In this document: positions 17,454 through 24,795 of the stretch, piece after piece
How positions within the stretch are numbered: the first letter of the stretch is position 1
Layout: each line of letters opens with the position of its first letter
Source: Planctomycetaceae bacterium
GTDB taxonomy: Bacteria > Planctomycetota > Planctomycetia > Pirellulales > Pirellulaceae
Direction: 5' to 3'
NCBI GenBank assembly: GCA_005778405.1
Contig: SXOA01000026.1
Location: forward strand, 1-39,371
DNA length: 39,371 nucleotides
Position numbers and translations under genes: made by a program
Notes under the pieces: model-generated
What the model was told of the DNA's origin: nothing
The model's input: only the letters and a program-made list of their open reading frames with translations
Database searches by the model: none

Positions 17454-19829
17454 TTATCCCCCCGCTTTCGCGAGGGCTTCGGAGATCTTCTTGGCGTCGG
17501 CGGCGAGGGGGCTTTCGGGAAATTCGCTGATGAGCTGGTCAAACCGCCGCTTGGCATCGACCTTGCGGTCCATGCGGTACAGGCAGCGGCCGTAGTTGAA
17601 TAGAATCACGTCCAGAAACTTCGCATCGGGTTGGTTGTTGAGGACGGTTTCAAAAGTATCCACGGCGCGGGCGTAATCCTTCTGGATGTAGTAGTAATTG
17701 GCCATCTTGGCGACCGCTTCGCCGACCCGGCCGCTGTCGGGGAATTCGTCGTAGACCTTTTTGAACTCCTGAAACGACCGGTCCTGCAACTGGGCGGCAG
17801 CTGGCCCTTCGCTCTTGGTCGCCATCTGCTCGTAGCACTCGGCAATGCCGTACTGGGCTTCGCCCCGAAGCTGGCTGGTTTGCATGGCGACGAGACGCGA
17901 GTAGATGCCGATGGCCCGCTGCAAGTCTCCCTGCTTGCGAGCGACTTCGCCGAGCTGCAGCAGCGCGTCATCGACAAAGCCGCTTTCGGGAAATTCCGTC
18001 TGCAGCCGCTGGCACATGGCCGCGGCCAGTTCCAGCTTGTCCATCGCAAAGTAAATATTCCAAAGCTGCACGTAAGTTTGTTCGAGCAGGTTGCCGCCGA
18101 GCTTGCGAGCATCTTCGGCGACGTCCTCGCAGACGCTGAGGGCCTGGGTGTATTTTTCTTCCGCCTTTTCCTTCAGGCCGAATTCCTTGTAACGGTTGCC
18201 GATATTGGTCAGGGCGTCCGCCGTCTTGAGCTGAGTCTGTATTCGCAGCTCTTGATCGGAAATCTCCGCCTTCGTCACGCGCACACCGCCGATGTTCCCC
18301 TCCAGGCAGCGCGCCACTGCCGTTATCTGGCGCACTCCCTCGCGGCTGTGGACGTCGTCGAGGTAAGTGACTCGGACCTGATCACCGGGAATGGCTTGCA
18401 GGATCGCATCGCCAGCCACCGGCTGCTCGGACTTTTGCAGTGAAATGGTTGCGTGAAAGACCCCCGTGTGCAGCGTGCCATCGTCTGCCGGCTCATCGGA
18501 ACTGGCCGCAGGAGCGTTGACGGAAGGAGGGGTCTTTTCGCCAGCCGGGGCCTCACCGGTCGCCGCCGGCTTGTTGACTTTGGCACGAGACGAGACGGAA
18601 GCCAGCAGCTTCGCTTCGCCAAGCGTGATTTCGACCTTGTCAACGAGCTTCCATTTGTCGATTTCTGCTTCGGCTGTCGGCAGGCCGTCCGTCGGTTTCC
18701 GGGCGGGGTCGGTCGCCGGCACTGGGGCAGGCGTGCCGGCTTCTTTGAGCTTGGCGGCCAGTTCCAACTCAATTTCGGATTCGGTTTTGGGCCGGTAGAC
18801 TTCGACGACGGCGGCCAGCTTGTCGGCGGCATCGCTCACGTCCTTGTCGGCATCCGTAATCCGGACGTTAACAGACTTGCCCAGCACCACGCCATTGACC
18901 GTCTCGCTGAAAGCCCCATCGGTGAGGGCGGTCATTGCCGTGCCGACGACCAGCACTTCGCGAGTGACGGGAACCTTCAGTTTCTTTTCGGCGGTGTGTT
19001 CATCGGTGTAAGTGACCAGAATCTTGTCGCCGCCCCGGACTTCCAAAATGCCGTTCTTGGGAACCGGCCGGCCGAGCTTCGACGGAATGGACCCCAGCAC
19101 CAGCCGTACGTTCCTCCCGACCGGGAAGGCATCGACAACTTCTTCGTCCCCTCCCGTCGTCTTGCAGCTCACTTTGACCGTCTCGCTCGGCTCCAGCACC
19201 GCCAGATCGGCGTCTTCAATCTTAATGAAGAACCGTTTGCCAGCTTCCAGCTTCTCGGCTTTGCCGCTCTCACCGCTGAGCGTAGTGCCGACTTTTTCCA
19301 GGGCGGATATTGCGCGACTGTAGTGGCCCAGCTGAAAGTGCCCCAGGCCGATATAATAGTAAGCCTCGTTCACTTGCGGGCTGACGGGATATTTTTCCAC
19401 CACCTCCCGCATGATTTGAAAGCTCTTGCCGAAGTTGCGGGCGTGATAAAAGCAGACGCCCGTTTTCAGCGTCGCTTCGGCCCGCTGCTCTTCGCTTCTG
19501 TTCTCTTCCGTGGCAACCTGTTCGAAATGAGCACGGGCTTTGTCAAACGCCCGGTCACGATCCAAATAGTAGTTCCCCAGCCGCAAGTGCGCCTCAAATC
19601 GGTGTTTGCTGCGGGGATAGCGCTCGATGACCGACTTCCAAATCTCCACTGCCTTGGTCGCTTCGTCGGCGTCCAGGCGAGCGTCACCCGCTTCCAGGAG
19701 CTGCTTGGCGGCCCGGTCCTCTACGATGGAGCCGCGGACGGGAGCGGCCTTGTCGTCAGCCCCCTTCTCTTGGGCCAGCGCGGTCAGCGAAAGCAGCAAT
19801 GAAAGGACAATTACGGTGAATCTACGCAT
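17454..19829 (-). CDS. Secreted TPR protein with Asp-rich beta modules (791 aa; first gene of envelope cluster)
   Basis: The ATG at 19829 gives MRRFTVIVLSLLLSLTALAQ, a standard signal peptide; the open frame runs 28 codons further with no signal-like sequence. Residues about 35-190 are TPR-like (EIWKSVIERYPRSKHRFEAH). The middle holds Asp-rich modules (FFIKIEDADLAV, GGDKILVTYTDEHT, SVNVRITDADKDVS, LHTGVFHATISL, PGDQVRVTYLDDVHS). They match modules in the giant protein encoded next. The last 280 residues are again TPRs of the YbgF/BamD kind. It probably pairs with the giant protein outside the inner membrane. The Shine-Dalgarno is weak. Confidence 0.8.
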   Translation of the reverse strand: MRRFTVIVLSLLLSLTALAQEKGADDKAAPVRGSIVEDRAAKQLLEAGDARLDADEATKAVEIWKSVIERYPRSKHRFEAHLRLGNYYLDRDRAFDKARAHFEQVATEENRSEEQRAEATLKTGVCFYHARNFGKSFQIMREVVEKYPVSPQVNEAYYYIGLGHFQLGHYSRAISALEKVGTTLSGESGKAEKLEAGKRFFIKIEDADLAVLEPSETVKVSCKTTGGDEEVVDAFPVGRNVRLVLGSIPSKLGRPVPKNGILEVRGGDKILVTYTDEHTAEKKLKVPVTREVLVVGTAMTALTDGAFSETVNGVVLGKSVNVRITDADKDVSDAADKLAAVVEVYRPKTESEIELELAAKLKEAGTPAPVPATDPARKPTDGLPTAEAEIDKWKLVDKVEITLGEAKLLASVSSRAKVNKPAATGEAPAGEKTPPSVNAPAASSDEPADDGTLHTGVFHATISLQKSEQPVAGDAILQAIPGDQVRVTYLDDVHSREGVRQITAVARCLEGNIGGVRVTKAEISDQELRIQTQLKTADALTNIGNRYKEFGLKEKAEEKYTQALSVCEDVAEDARKLGGNLLEQTYVQLWNIYFAMDKLELAAAMCQRLQTEFPESGFVDDALLQLGEVARKQGDLQRAIGIYSRLVAMQTSQLRGEAQYGIAECYEQMATKSEGPAAAQLQDRSFQEFKKVYDEFPDSGRVGEAVAKMANYYYIQKDYARAVDTFETVLNNQPDAKFLDVILFNYGRCLYRMDRKVDAKRRFDQLISEFPESPLAADAKKISEALAKAGG

Positions 19830-19892
19830 GAGAGGTTCCAGTTCGAAGAAGCCAACACACGGGTCGCATGCGGCTACGAGCACAATCCATTC

Positions 19893-19921
19893 ACGGTATT
19901 TTCTGGCGGGCAAAGCGTCAA
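19893..19921 (-). promoter_or_regulatory. Possible promoter of the envelope cluster
   Basis: On the minus strand TTGACG (19921-19916) is followed after 17 bases by TACCGT (19898-19893), 64 bases before the ATG at 19829. The -35 box is good and the -10 box is weak (three of six). This is the only candidate I found in the 272-base gap. Confidence 0.3.
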
Positions 19922-20007
19922 GAATTGCGGTCTAAGCATTAACTACAAGTGGGGTGGAATTTGGCAATCGTTACGATTGTGCCGGTGAAATGAAGTACTA
20001 ACAAAAT

Positions 20008-20045
20008 GGCCCGGCGGGAAAGCACGAGCGCTATCCGACCGGGCC
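20008..20045 (-). terminator. GC-rich hairpin downstream of the DUF1501 gene
   Basis: GGCCCGGCGG (20008-20017) pairs with CCGACCGGGCC (20035-20045) with one bulged base. On the minus strand the hairpin is followed by ATTTTGTT, a modest T-rich tail. It is placed to end the DUF1549/DUF1501 transcript before the envelope cluster begins. Confidence 0.5.
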
Positions 20046-20050
20046 GTGAT

Positions 20051-20069
20051 TTGCAAAATCATTTTGCAA
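20051..20069. promoter_or_regulatory. 19-bp perfect palindrome, operator-like
   Basis: TTGCAAAATCATTTTGCAA has nine-base arms around one central base. AT-rich perfect dyads of this size are typical of dimeric repressor sites. It lies between the DUF1501 stop and the hairpin at 20008. Its target promoter is not evident. Confidence 0.4.
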
Positions 20070-20075
20070 CACGGA

Positions 20076-20097
20076 GGGCAGGCTGGAAGCCTACCCC
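20076..20097. repeat. Single copy of the GCAGGCTGGAAGCCTACC unit
   Basis: GGGCAGGCTGGAAGCCTACC plus two C. It is identical to one arm of the inverted repeat at 17427-17448 and sits immediately after the DUF1501 stop codon. Confidence 0.8.
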
Positions 20098-20101
20098 ACG
20101 G

Positions 20102-21361
20102 TTAAGCAAACAGTTCCTTCACCACCTCGCCCTTGTCCACCAGCTTCATGGGCCGCTTGAGAGGCGTCATGACTTCCTTGGTGGCGTCGATGCCCAAGGC
20201 GTGGCAAATGGAGGCATGGATGTCCGGCACGTTGACCGGGCGATCCTTTGGCTCGGCACCGTCCTCGTCGGACGAGCCAATGACCTGGCCGCCACGGACT
20301 CCTCCGCCGGCGATGAAGCAGCTAAAGACGCTGGCCCAGTGGTCGCGACCTTCGTCCTTGTTGATCTTGGGAGTGCGGCCGAATTCGCTGAGCATGACAA
20401 TCATCGTTTTGGCCAGCATGCCAGACTCCGCCAGGTCCGCGACTAGCGCGGCCAAAGCGGGGTCCATGACTTCGCCGTGGTCACGCATCGCGGGGAAGGC
20501 GTTGGTGTGCACGTCGAAGCCGCCGCGATTGATCTGAACGAAACGAACACCCTTCTCGACCAATCGCTTGGCCAGCAATGCGCCGCGGCCAAAAGGATTG
20601 TCGCCGTAGCGTTCGATGACCGACTTGTTCACCTTGCCAAGCTCAAAGGCCTCCAAGGCAGGGCTTCGCATCAGACGGACGGCGTCATCGATGGAGGTCT
20701 GCGTGGAGACCAGCCGTTCGTCCTTGCTGTCGCCGTTGAACCGCTTGTTGAACTTGGCGAGCGTTTCGAGCCGCTTGTTGCCGCGGAGCTCGGCGATCCC
20801 TTCGGGGAAGGCGAGGTAGGGGTCTTTGTCACCGGGGCTCGGCACGAAGTAGGCTTCGCACTTCTGTCCCAGGTAACCGGCCCGCGGGGCGAGACCGCTG
20901 ATGGTGATGTAGGCGGGGAGGTCGCCGAGATTGGGCATTTCGTGGGCGACGACGGAGCCGACGCCGGGATGCACCAGGTTCGGGCCGGGGAGATAGCTGG
21001 TCTGCAACTGATAGGTCGCCCGGCCGTGATCTCCTTGCGTGCCGGCGATGGAGCGAATCAGAGCGCAGTGATGCATCTGCTTGGCCAAAGTCGGGAAGAT
21101 CTCGGAGATTTGGACGCCCGAGGCCGAGGTCTTGATCGGCTGGAATTCGCCCGCGGTGGGGCGGCCCGGCTTGGGATCCCACGTATCGATGTGGGTCATG
21201 CCGCCGCCATTCCAGAAGAGAATGACGTTCTCGCACTTGGCCGCATGGTCTTTGCCGGCAGCGGCGATAAGACGCGGGATACTCATTCCCAGCAAAGATG
21301 CGCCAGTCGCGCCGAGCATTGCTCGCCGCGACAGCTGATAGCCTTCACAACCGATGGTCAT
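20102..21361 (-). CDS. DUF1501 secreted protein (sulfatase-like fold, Tat-type signal)
   Basis: The 419 aa start with a twin-arginine-type leader (SRRAMLGATGASLLG, residues 11-25). The family body follows: VILFWNGGGMTHIDTWDPKP, LIRSIAGTQGDHGRATYQLQ, GVRFVQINRGGFDVHTN, MIVMLSEFGRTPKIN, GRDHWASVFSCFIAGGGVRG and VPDIHASICHALGID. DUF1501 proteins resemble alkaline-phosphatase/sulfatase folds and in planctomycetes are nearly always encoded beside a DUF1549/DUF1553 protein, as here. No substrate is proven for the family. AAGGAG (21369-21374) lies seven bases before the ATG at 21361, so I reject the 36-codon extension, which translates a repeat unit. Confidence 0.9.
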   Translation of the reverse strand: MTIGCEGYQLSRRAMLGATGASLLGMSIPRLIAAAGKDHAAKCENVILFWNGGGMTHIDTWDPKPGRPTAGEFQPIKTSASGVQISEIFPTLAKQMHHCALIRSIAGTQGDHGRATYQLQTSYLPGPNLVHPGVGSVVAHEMPNLGDLPAYITISGLAPRAGYLGQKCEAYFVPSPGDKDPYLAFPEGIAELRGNKRLETLAKFNKRFNGDSKDERLVSTQTSIDDAVRLMRSPALEAFELGKVNKSVIERYGDNPFGRGALLAKRLVEKGVRFVQINRGGFDVHTNAFPAMRDHGEVMDPALAALVADLAESGMLAKTMIVMLSEFGRTPKINKDEGRDHWASVFSCFIAGGGVRGGQVIGSSDEDGAEPKDRPVNVPDIHASICHALGIDATKEVMTPLKRPMKLVDKGEVVKELFA

Positions 21362-21368
21362 TGTCCAA

Positions 21369-21374
21369 CTCCTT
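21369..21374 (-). promoter_or_regulatory. Shine-Dalgarno AAGGAG fixing the DUF1501 start
   Basis: AAGGAG with a seven-base spacer to the ATG at 21361. It rules out the longer in-frame start at 21469. Confidence 0.8.
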
Positions 21375-21417
21375 GGGATACCGGGGGTGATGTCTTGAAT
21401 TGACTTATGAGGATGCT

Positions 21418-21438
21418 GGGTAGGCTGGAAGCCTACCC
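21418..21438. repeat. Palindromic repeat unit between DUF1549/1553 and DUF1501 genes
   Basis: GGGTAGGCT-GGA-AGCCTACCC: nine-base arms and a three-base loop. It is the most symmetrical single copy of the unit seen at 9656, 17395 and 20076, placed three bases after the upstream stop codon. Confidence 0.8.
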
Positions 21439-21441
21439 GAC

Positions 21442-23553
21442 TTAAGGCAGAAAACGGAATTCGTTGCAATTCAGGAGAATCCAGCGAAGGTCGGCAACAC
21501 CATCCGACACGGTGGCACCGGCGACGATGATTTCCTTCCCTTCTCTGACTTCTTCCTCCGTTGGCTTACGGGTGAGAATTTCGAGGTACGCGAATTTGAC
21601 CGCTTCATCAGGATTGGCGTCTTTGCCCATCACGAATTTCGCGATCGGCTCCAGATCGCCAACGCGAGCGGCTTCGTGAATGACCCGGCCGTTAAGCATC
21701 ATTAGAGCCTGTCGCATAGAGGCACTGTCGTCGCGCAAGTCGCCGAGATCCGTTCGGTTCGGCTGGCCGAATACCCGCAGGAAATGTCCTTCAGGAGCTG
21801 GGGACTGCATCCGAAGCGAAGTATTGAAGACCGGATTGTCATCGATCGTGCGGGTAACGGTTTTCTCGATGTACTCCATCTTGGTCCGCATCATTCTCTC
21901 CTGCGTCATCCGCTGGGCCTCCAACTCTTCCTTGGACATCACCTTCATTTCGTCGACTTCGGGCTCATCTTCGCCGGCCTTCAGCAGCGCGGTGAAATCG
22001 AGCTCGATCGCGTCTTCCAAGGCATAGCTGCCGCCGGCGGAAGCCGGTGCGCCTTTCTTTTCCATCGCCATCGCCGGTGTGCCCGCGGTCTTGATCAACT
22101 CCGTCGGCTTGCCGGCTCCTTCTTTGGGGACACGAACGATTTCAGTCAGGACCTTGGTGTTCTTGCCGGGGCTGTGTTTTGCTTCAAAGAGATGGCCGGC
22201 AGTGACAACGCTGTCGTACAGTGATTCCGCAATCATTCTCCGCATCGGCGTGGCGAGCAGGGCGACTTCCATTTCATGTCGGGCCGCTTCTTCGGTTGCT
22301 TCCGGGGCGTGGTCACGTTGATATGCATCGCTGGTCACAACCAGTTTCACCAGCGTCCGCAAATCGTAATCGCTGGCAACAAATTCGTCGGCGAGGTAAT
22401 CCATAGCCTGGGGATGCGCTGCAGGATTGTCCTGGCGGAAATCGTCAATCGGCTCCACAAAGCCGCGACCCACTAGAGTCTTCCACGCGCGGTTGACAAG
22501 AGCTCGGGAGAAATAGCGGTTCTTAGGATCGGTCACTTGCTTCGCAAGCTGCTCGCGGAGGTCGCTGCTGCGATAGCCGCCGGCGGAAGGATCGATCTTG
22601 CGAATGTCGGCCTTGGCTTCGGCAGTGACGCCCGCTTCCGGGAGCTTGCCGCTGGCGGTCTTAGCGACTTTGTCGGCCGTGTCGTTGAGCAGGTCGTCCA
22701 CCGAGGGGCCTTTGGCGAGCGGCTTGGCCTTCGCTTCGGCCTTGGTCTTGCGGACGCTTTCGAGCCGAGCAAGGTACTGCGGTTGCTTCTCAAAAGCCGC
22801 CAGGCTGAAGGGGAACTTGGCGGGAATGGGTTTGCGGTCGGCATCGGGGCCGGAGCCTTCCGGCGGCCAGAGAATTGTGTTCTGGTCGGCTTCGGTGGCG
22901 TAAACGACACGAGTAAGCTGGCTCTCGTAACGGCGGGTCTTGCCGAAATAAGCGGCCATGTCATAAAAGTCGCGCCGCTTCCAGACGTCAAACGGGTGAT
23001 CGTGGCATTGGGCACAGCCGATACGGACTCCCATGAAGACCTGCGAAGTGATGCTGGCCATGGCGAGCGGATCGGCGTCATCACCCAGGATAAAGCCGGC
23101 TTCCGGCACCTTGTTGGCCTTGCCGTTGGTATAGATGAGTCGGCGGCACATTTCGTCGTAAGGCATCCCGGTTTTCACCGCGTTATGGACGTAGGCGATT
23201 AGTGCCGGGCCGCCGGTGGCGTTCGACCGCAGGCGAAGCATGTCGGCATAGAAAATGGTCCAGCGGTCGGCGAACCGCTCATCGGCAATGAGCTTGTCGA
23301 TCAGCTTTTCGCGGCGGCCTTGTTCGGGCCAACTGGCGAATTCGCGAACCTCGGCTTCGGTGGGGATGCGGCCAATAAGATCTACAAAGACCCGCCGCAG
23401 AAAGACATGGTCCCCCACGACCGGAGCCGCAGCCAGCTTGATGCCCGCTGCCTTGTTCTCGCGCTCGACAATCTTGTCCAATTCCGAGGCCGAAAGCGGG
23501 GTAGCGAAGCAAACGACTAAAAGTGCCAAACCCCAACAGGCGAATTGCCGCAC
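21442..23553 (-). CDS. Secreted DUF1549/DUF1553 protein
   Basis: From the GTG at 23553 the product is 703 aa with a signal peptide (MRQFACWGLALLVVCFATPL). The DUF1549 domain fills roughly 25-230, with VFLRRVFVDLIGRIPTEAEV and a single CAQCH motif (180-184) followed by DHPFDVWKRRDFY. DUF1553 fills about 340-700 (SRALVNRAWKTLVGRGFVEP, HPQAMDYLADEF, LVVTSDAYQR, LEILTRKPTEEEV). CxxCH suggests metal or haem contact, but no reaction is proven. A charged, coiled-coil-like stretch (EELEAQRMTQERMMRTKMEY) lies within DUF1553. The GTG is preceded by AAGGAG with a seven-base spacer and followed at once by the signal peptide. The longer start at 23625 adds 24 residues without such support. Confidence 0.88.
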   Translation of the reverse strand: MRQFACWGLALLVVCFATPLSASELDKIVERENKAAGIKLAAAPVVGDHVFLRRVFVDLIGRIPTEAEVREFASWPEQGRREKLIDKLIADERFADRWTIFYADMLRLRSNATGGPALIAYVHNAVKTGMPYDEMCRRLIYTNGKANKVPEAGFILGDDADPLAMASITSQVFMGVRIGCAQCHDHPFDVWKRRDFYDMAAYFGKTRRYESQLTRVVYATEADQNTILWPPEGSGPDADRKPIPAKFPFSLAAFEKQPQYLARLESVRKTKAEAKAKPLAKGPSVDDLLNDTADKVAKTASGKLPEAGVTAEAKADIRKIDPSAGGYRSSDLREQLAKQVTDPKNRYFSRALVNRAWKTLVGRGFVEPIDDFRQDNPAAHPQAMDYLADEFVASDYDLRTLVKLVVTSDAYQRDHAPEATEEAARHEMEVALLATPMRRMIAESLYDSVVTAGHLFEAKHSPGKNTKVLTEIVRVPKEGAGKPTELIKTAGTPAMAMEKKGAPASAGGSYALEDAIELDFTALLKAGEDEPEVDEMKVMSKEELEAQRMTQERMMRTKMEYIEKTVTRTIDDNPVFNTSLRMQSPAPEGHFLRVFGQPNRTDLGDLRDDSASMRQALMMLNGRVIHEAARVGDLEPIAKFVMGKDANPDEAVKFAYLEILTRKPTEEEVREGKEIIVAGATVSDGVADLRWILLNCNEFRFLP

Positions 23554-23560
23554 GGTCACG

Positions 23561-23566
23561 CTCCTT
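23561..23566 (-). promoter_or_regulatory. Shine-Dalgarno AAGGAG fixing a GTG start
   Basis: AAGGAG is seven bases before GTG 23553, the first codon of the signal peptide of the DUF1549/DUF1553 protein. It decides against start codons at 23598, 23616 and 23625. Confidence 0.75.
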
Positions 23567-23649
23567 GGCAAAATACGATCCTTACACCCGCGATTCATCG
23601 CGAGTGGAATCCACATGGAATGCACTTTGTTAAACGACTTTCCCGCACC

Positions 23650-23679
23650 ATCGTACTCATAAACCGCGATTTATGTCAA
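23650..23679 (-). promoter_or_regulatory. Sigma70-type promoter with palindromic spacer, DUF1549/DUF1501 operon
   Basis: On the minus strand TTGACA (23679-23674) and TACGAT (23655-23650) are 18 bases apart. The spacer region is an 18-bp dyad (23658-23675, CATAAA..TTTATG arms, one mismatched pair), which could be an operator. The start of transcription would fall about 90 bases before the GTG at 23553. Confidence 0.5.
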
Positions 23680-23767
23680 ACGTTTTCCGGGGAATTATCG
23701 CGGCACATGGCAATGTCGTCTGAGTATGGCGGGCAGGTGCACGACTGTTACGATAAATGGCAGTAGC

Positions 23768-23965
23768 CTAATAGAATCGGACCGAATACACGGGAGGCAG
23801 GTGGCTGGCGAGCGATTGCCAGCTTTCGCCCCGGTCCTCGGAGACAAACGGAATGGCGCAAACCGTGCCAAAGGCTAGTCCAACCAGAGAATCCACGACG
23901 CAAGTCGTCGGCAAAGATTGCCGGTCGGGGTTATCCCGCGCCGTACGCCAAGAGTCCACTCTCAC
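23768..23965 (-). pseudogene. Remnant of the 3' end of a BNR-repeat (sialidase-like) gene
   Basis: A 65-codon frame ends in FVSEDRGESWQSLASHLPPV then YSVRFY and a stop. This is the usual last Asp-box/BNR repeat and C-terminus of large secreted BNR-repeat proteins (WVSED.G.SWQ....HLPP.Y.VRF, from memory). The preceding LVGLAFGT and RQSLP also resemble their last repeat, but in shrunken form. The rest of the gene is missing, and the frame begins by overlapping the stop of the DUF2726 gene. It is best read as a decayed fragment. A translated 65-aa peptide is less likely. Confidence 0.5.
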
Positions 23966-24480
23966 CGCATCTTCTTTTTCTTGGCGATTCCCAGGGCGTC
24001 TTCAATGTCCTTCCGCACGGCTGAGGATTCGTACTTTTCCTCGACTTTGACGCGGAGCAGCGGTAATCCGGCGGCCGTGAGCGCGGTGTTGACGAAGCGG
24101 TCGCGGGCTCGGCGTTCCCCTCGCCGCTGGGAAATATCCTCCAGTTCGATGGCCAGTTTCACTTCCAGCGTTTCGTAATCGCAGATGACGAAGTCGATGT
24201 GCTTGCCGAAGATGCGACTCTGCCAGATCTGATGCTGCCGGGTTTTGGGGCGGACCTTGATGACATCCGTGAGCCGGACCATCGAAAGGATAATCCAGTC
24301 TTCTCGGACTGCTGATTGCAGCGTGCGAAAGAAGTTGATCTCGGCGGGCCCCAGCATCACGCCCCGGCGTTCATAGGGATAGGGTGCCGCGCGAAGTGAC
24401 AAGAAAGCAACCAGCAATACCACCGCGGCAATCAGCCCGCCAGCTACCAACTGCCAATTTTGAAGCAAGAGCTCGCGCAT
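23962..24480 (-). CDS. DUF2726 membrane-anchored protein
   Basis: The 172 aa begin with a membrane helix (about 8-28, LVAGGLIAAVVLLVAFLSLR). A DUF2726 domain follows: LGPAEINFFRTLQSAV, ILSMVRLTDVIKV, then KHIDFVICDYETLEVKLAIE and RARDRFVNTALTAAGLPLLR. The pattern (D in HIDFVICD, E/E in AIELE, RDRFVNTAL) resembles restriction-endonuclease-like folds, and DUF2726 is often thought to be a nuclease relative. Function is unproven. I start at 24480 because the hydrophobic anchor begins right after; an in-frame GTG at 24507 is possible. The last residues KKKKMR are strongly basic. Confidence 0.75.
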   Translation of the reverse strand: MRELLLQNWQLVAGGLIAAVVLLVAFLSLRAAPYPYERRGVMLGPAEINFFRTLQSAVREDWIILSMVRLTDVIKVRPKTRQHQIWQSRIFGKHIDFVICDYETLEVKLAIELEDISQRRGERRARDRFVNTALTAAGLPLLRVKVEEKYESSAVRKDIEDALGIAKKKKMR

Positions 24481-24795
24481 GATGGCCGCCTGGTCCACGT
24501 CGCACACCGAACCGTGCTTCCCTGCCGCACCCTATTCTTCATCGTCCCCTGCCAGCGCGGGCTTGAACGGAGCAGCCGCTTCCCGCGGACTAACGACCGC
24601 CGTGTTTCAATCGTAAGGGTGAGGCCGAAATCGCCGCCTGTGCGGCCCAGCCGCACAATCGGCGTAATCGTTGCTGGCTTCTTCGACATGCTTGCCAGGG
24701 ATTGCATCGCGGGATTCTTCCCCTGCTCGCGGCTCTGCTTCATTGGGAATTGACCTACGTTTCCATGTGAACGCAAACTTCCCAGGGATCTAGGC
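24481..24795. other. Divergent intergenic region between DUF2726 and HD-GYP genes
   Basis: This is 315 bases with no gene I can support; the long minus-strand open frame here is low-complexity shadow sequence. It holds the strong hairpin at 24632-24664 and presumably promoters for both genes. A TTGACC lies near 24749 on the plus strand, but I find no matching -10 box. Confidence 0.5.
24632..24664. promoter_or_regulatory. Strong hairpin between divergent genes
   Basis: TGTGCGGC-CCA-GCCGCACA (24639-24657) is an exact eight-base stem. It is extended beyond a two-base internal loop by CGCCG (24632-24636) and CGGCG (24660-24664). There is no T-tract, and it lies upstream of both genes, so a leader RNA structure or a protein-binding dyad is more likely than a terminator. 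Confidence 0.45.

Noticed and set aside
9656..21438. Four related palindromes as a CRISPR array
   Set aside because: Copies are kilobases apart with genes between them, no regular spacers and no cas genes.
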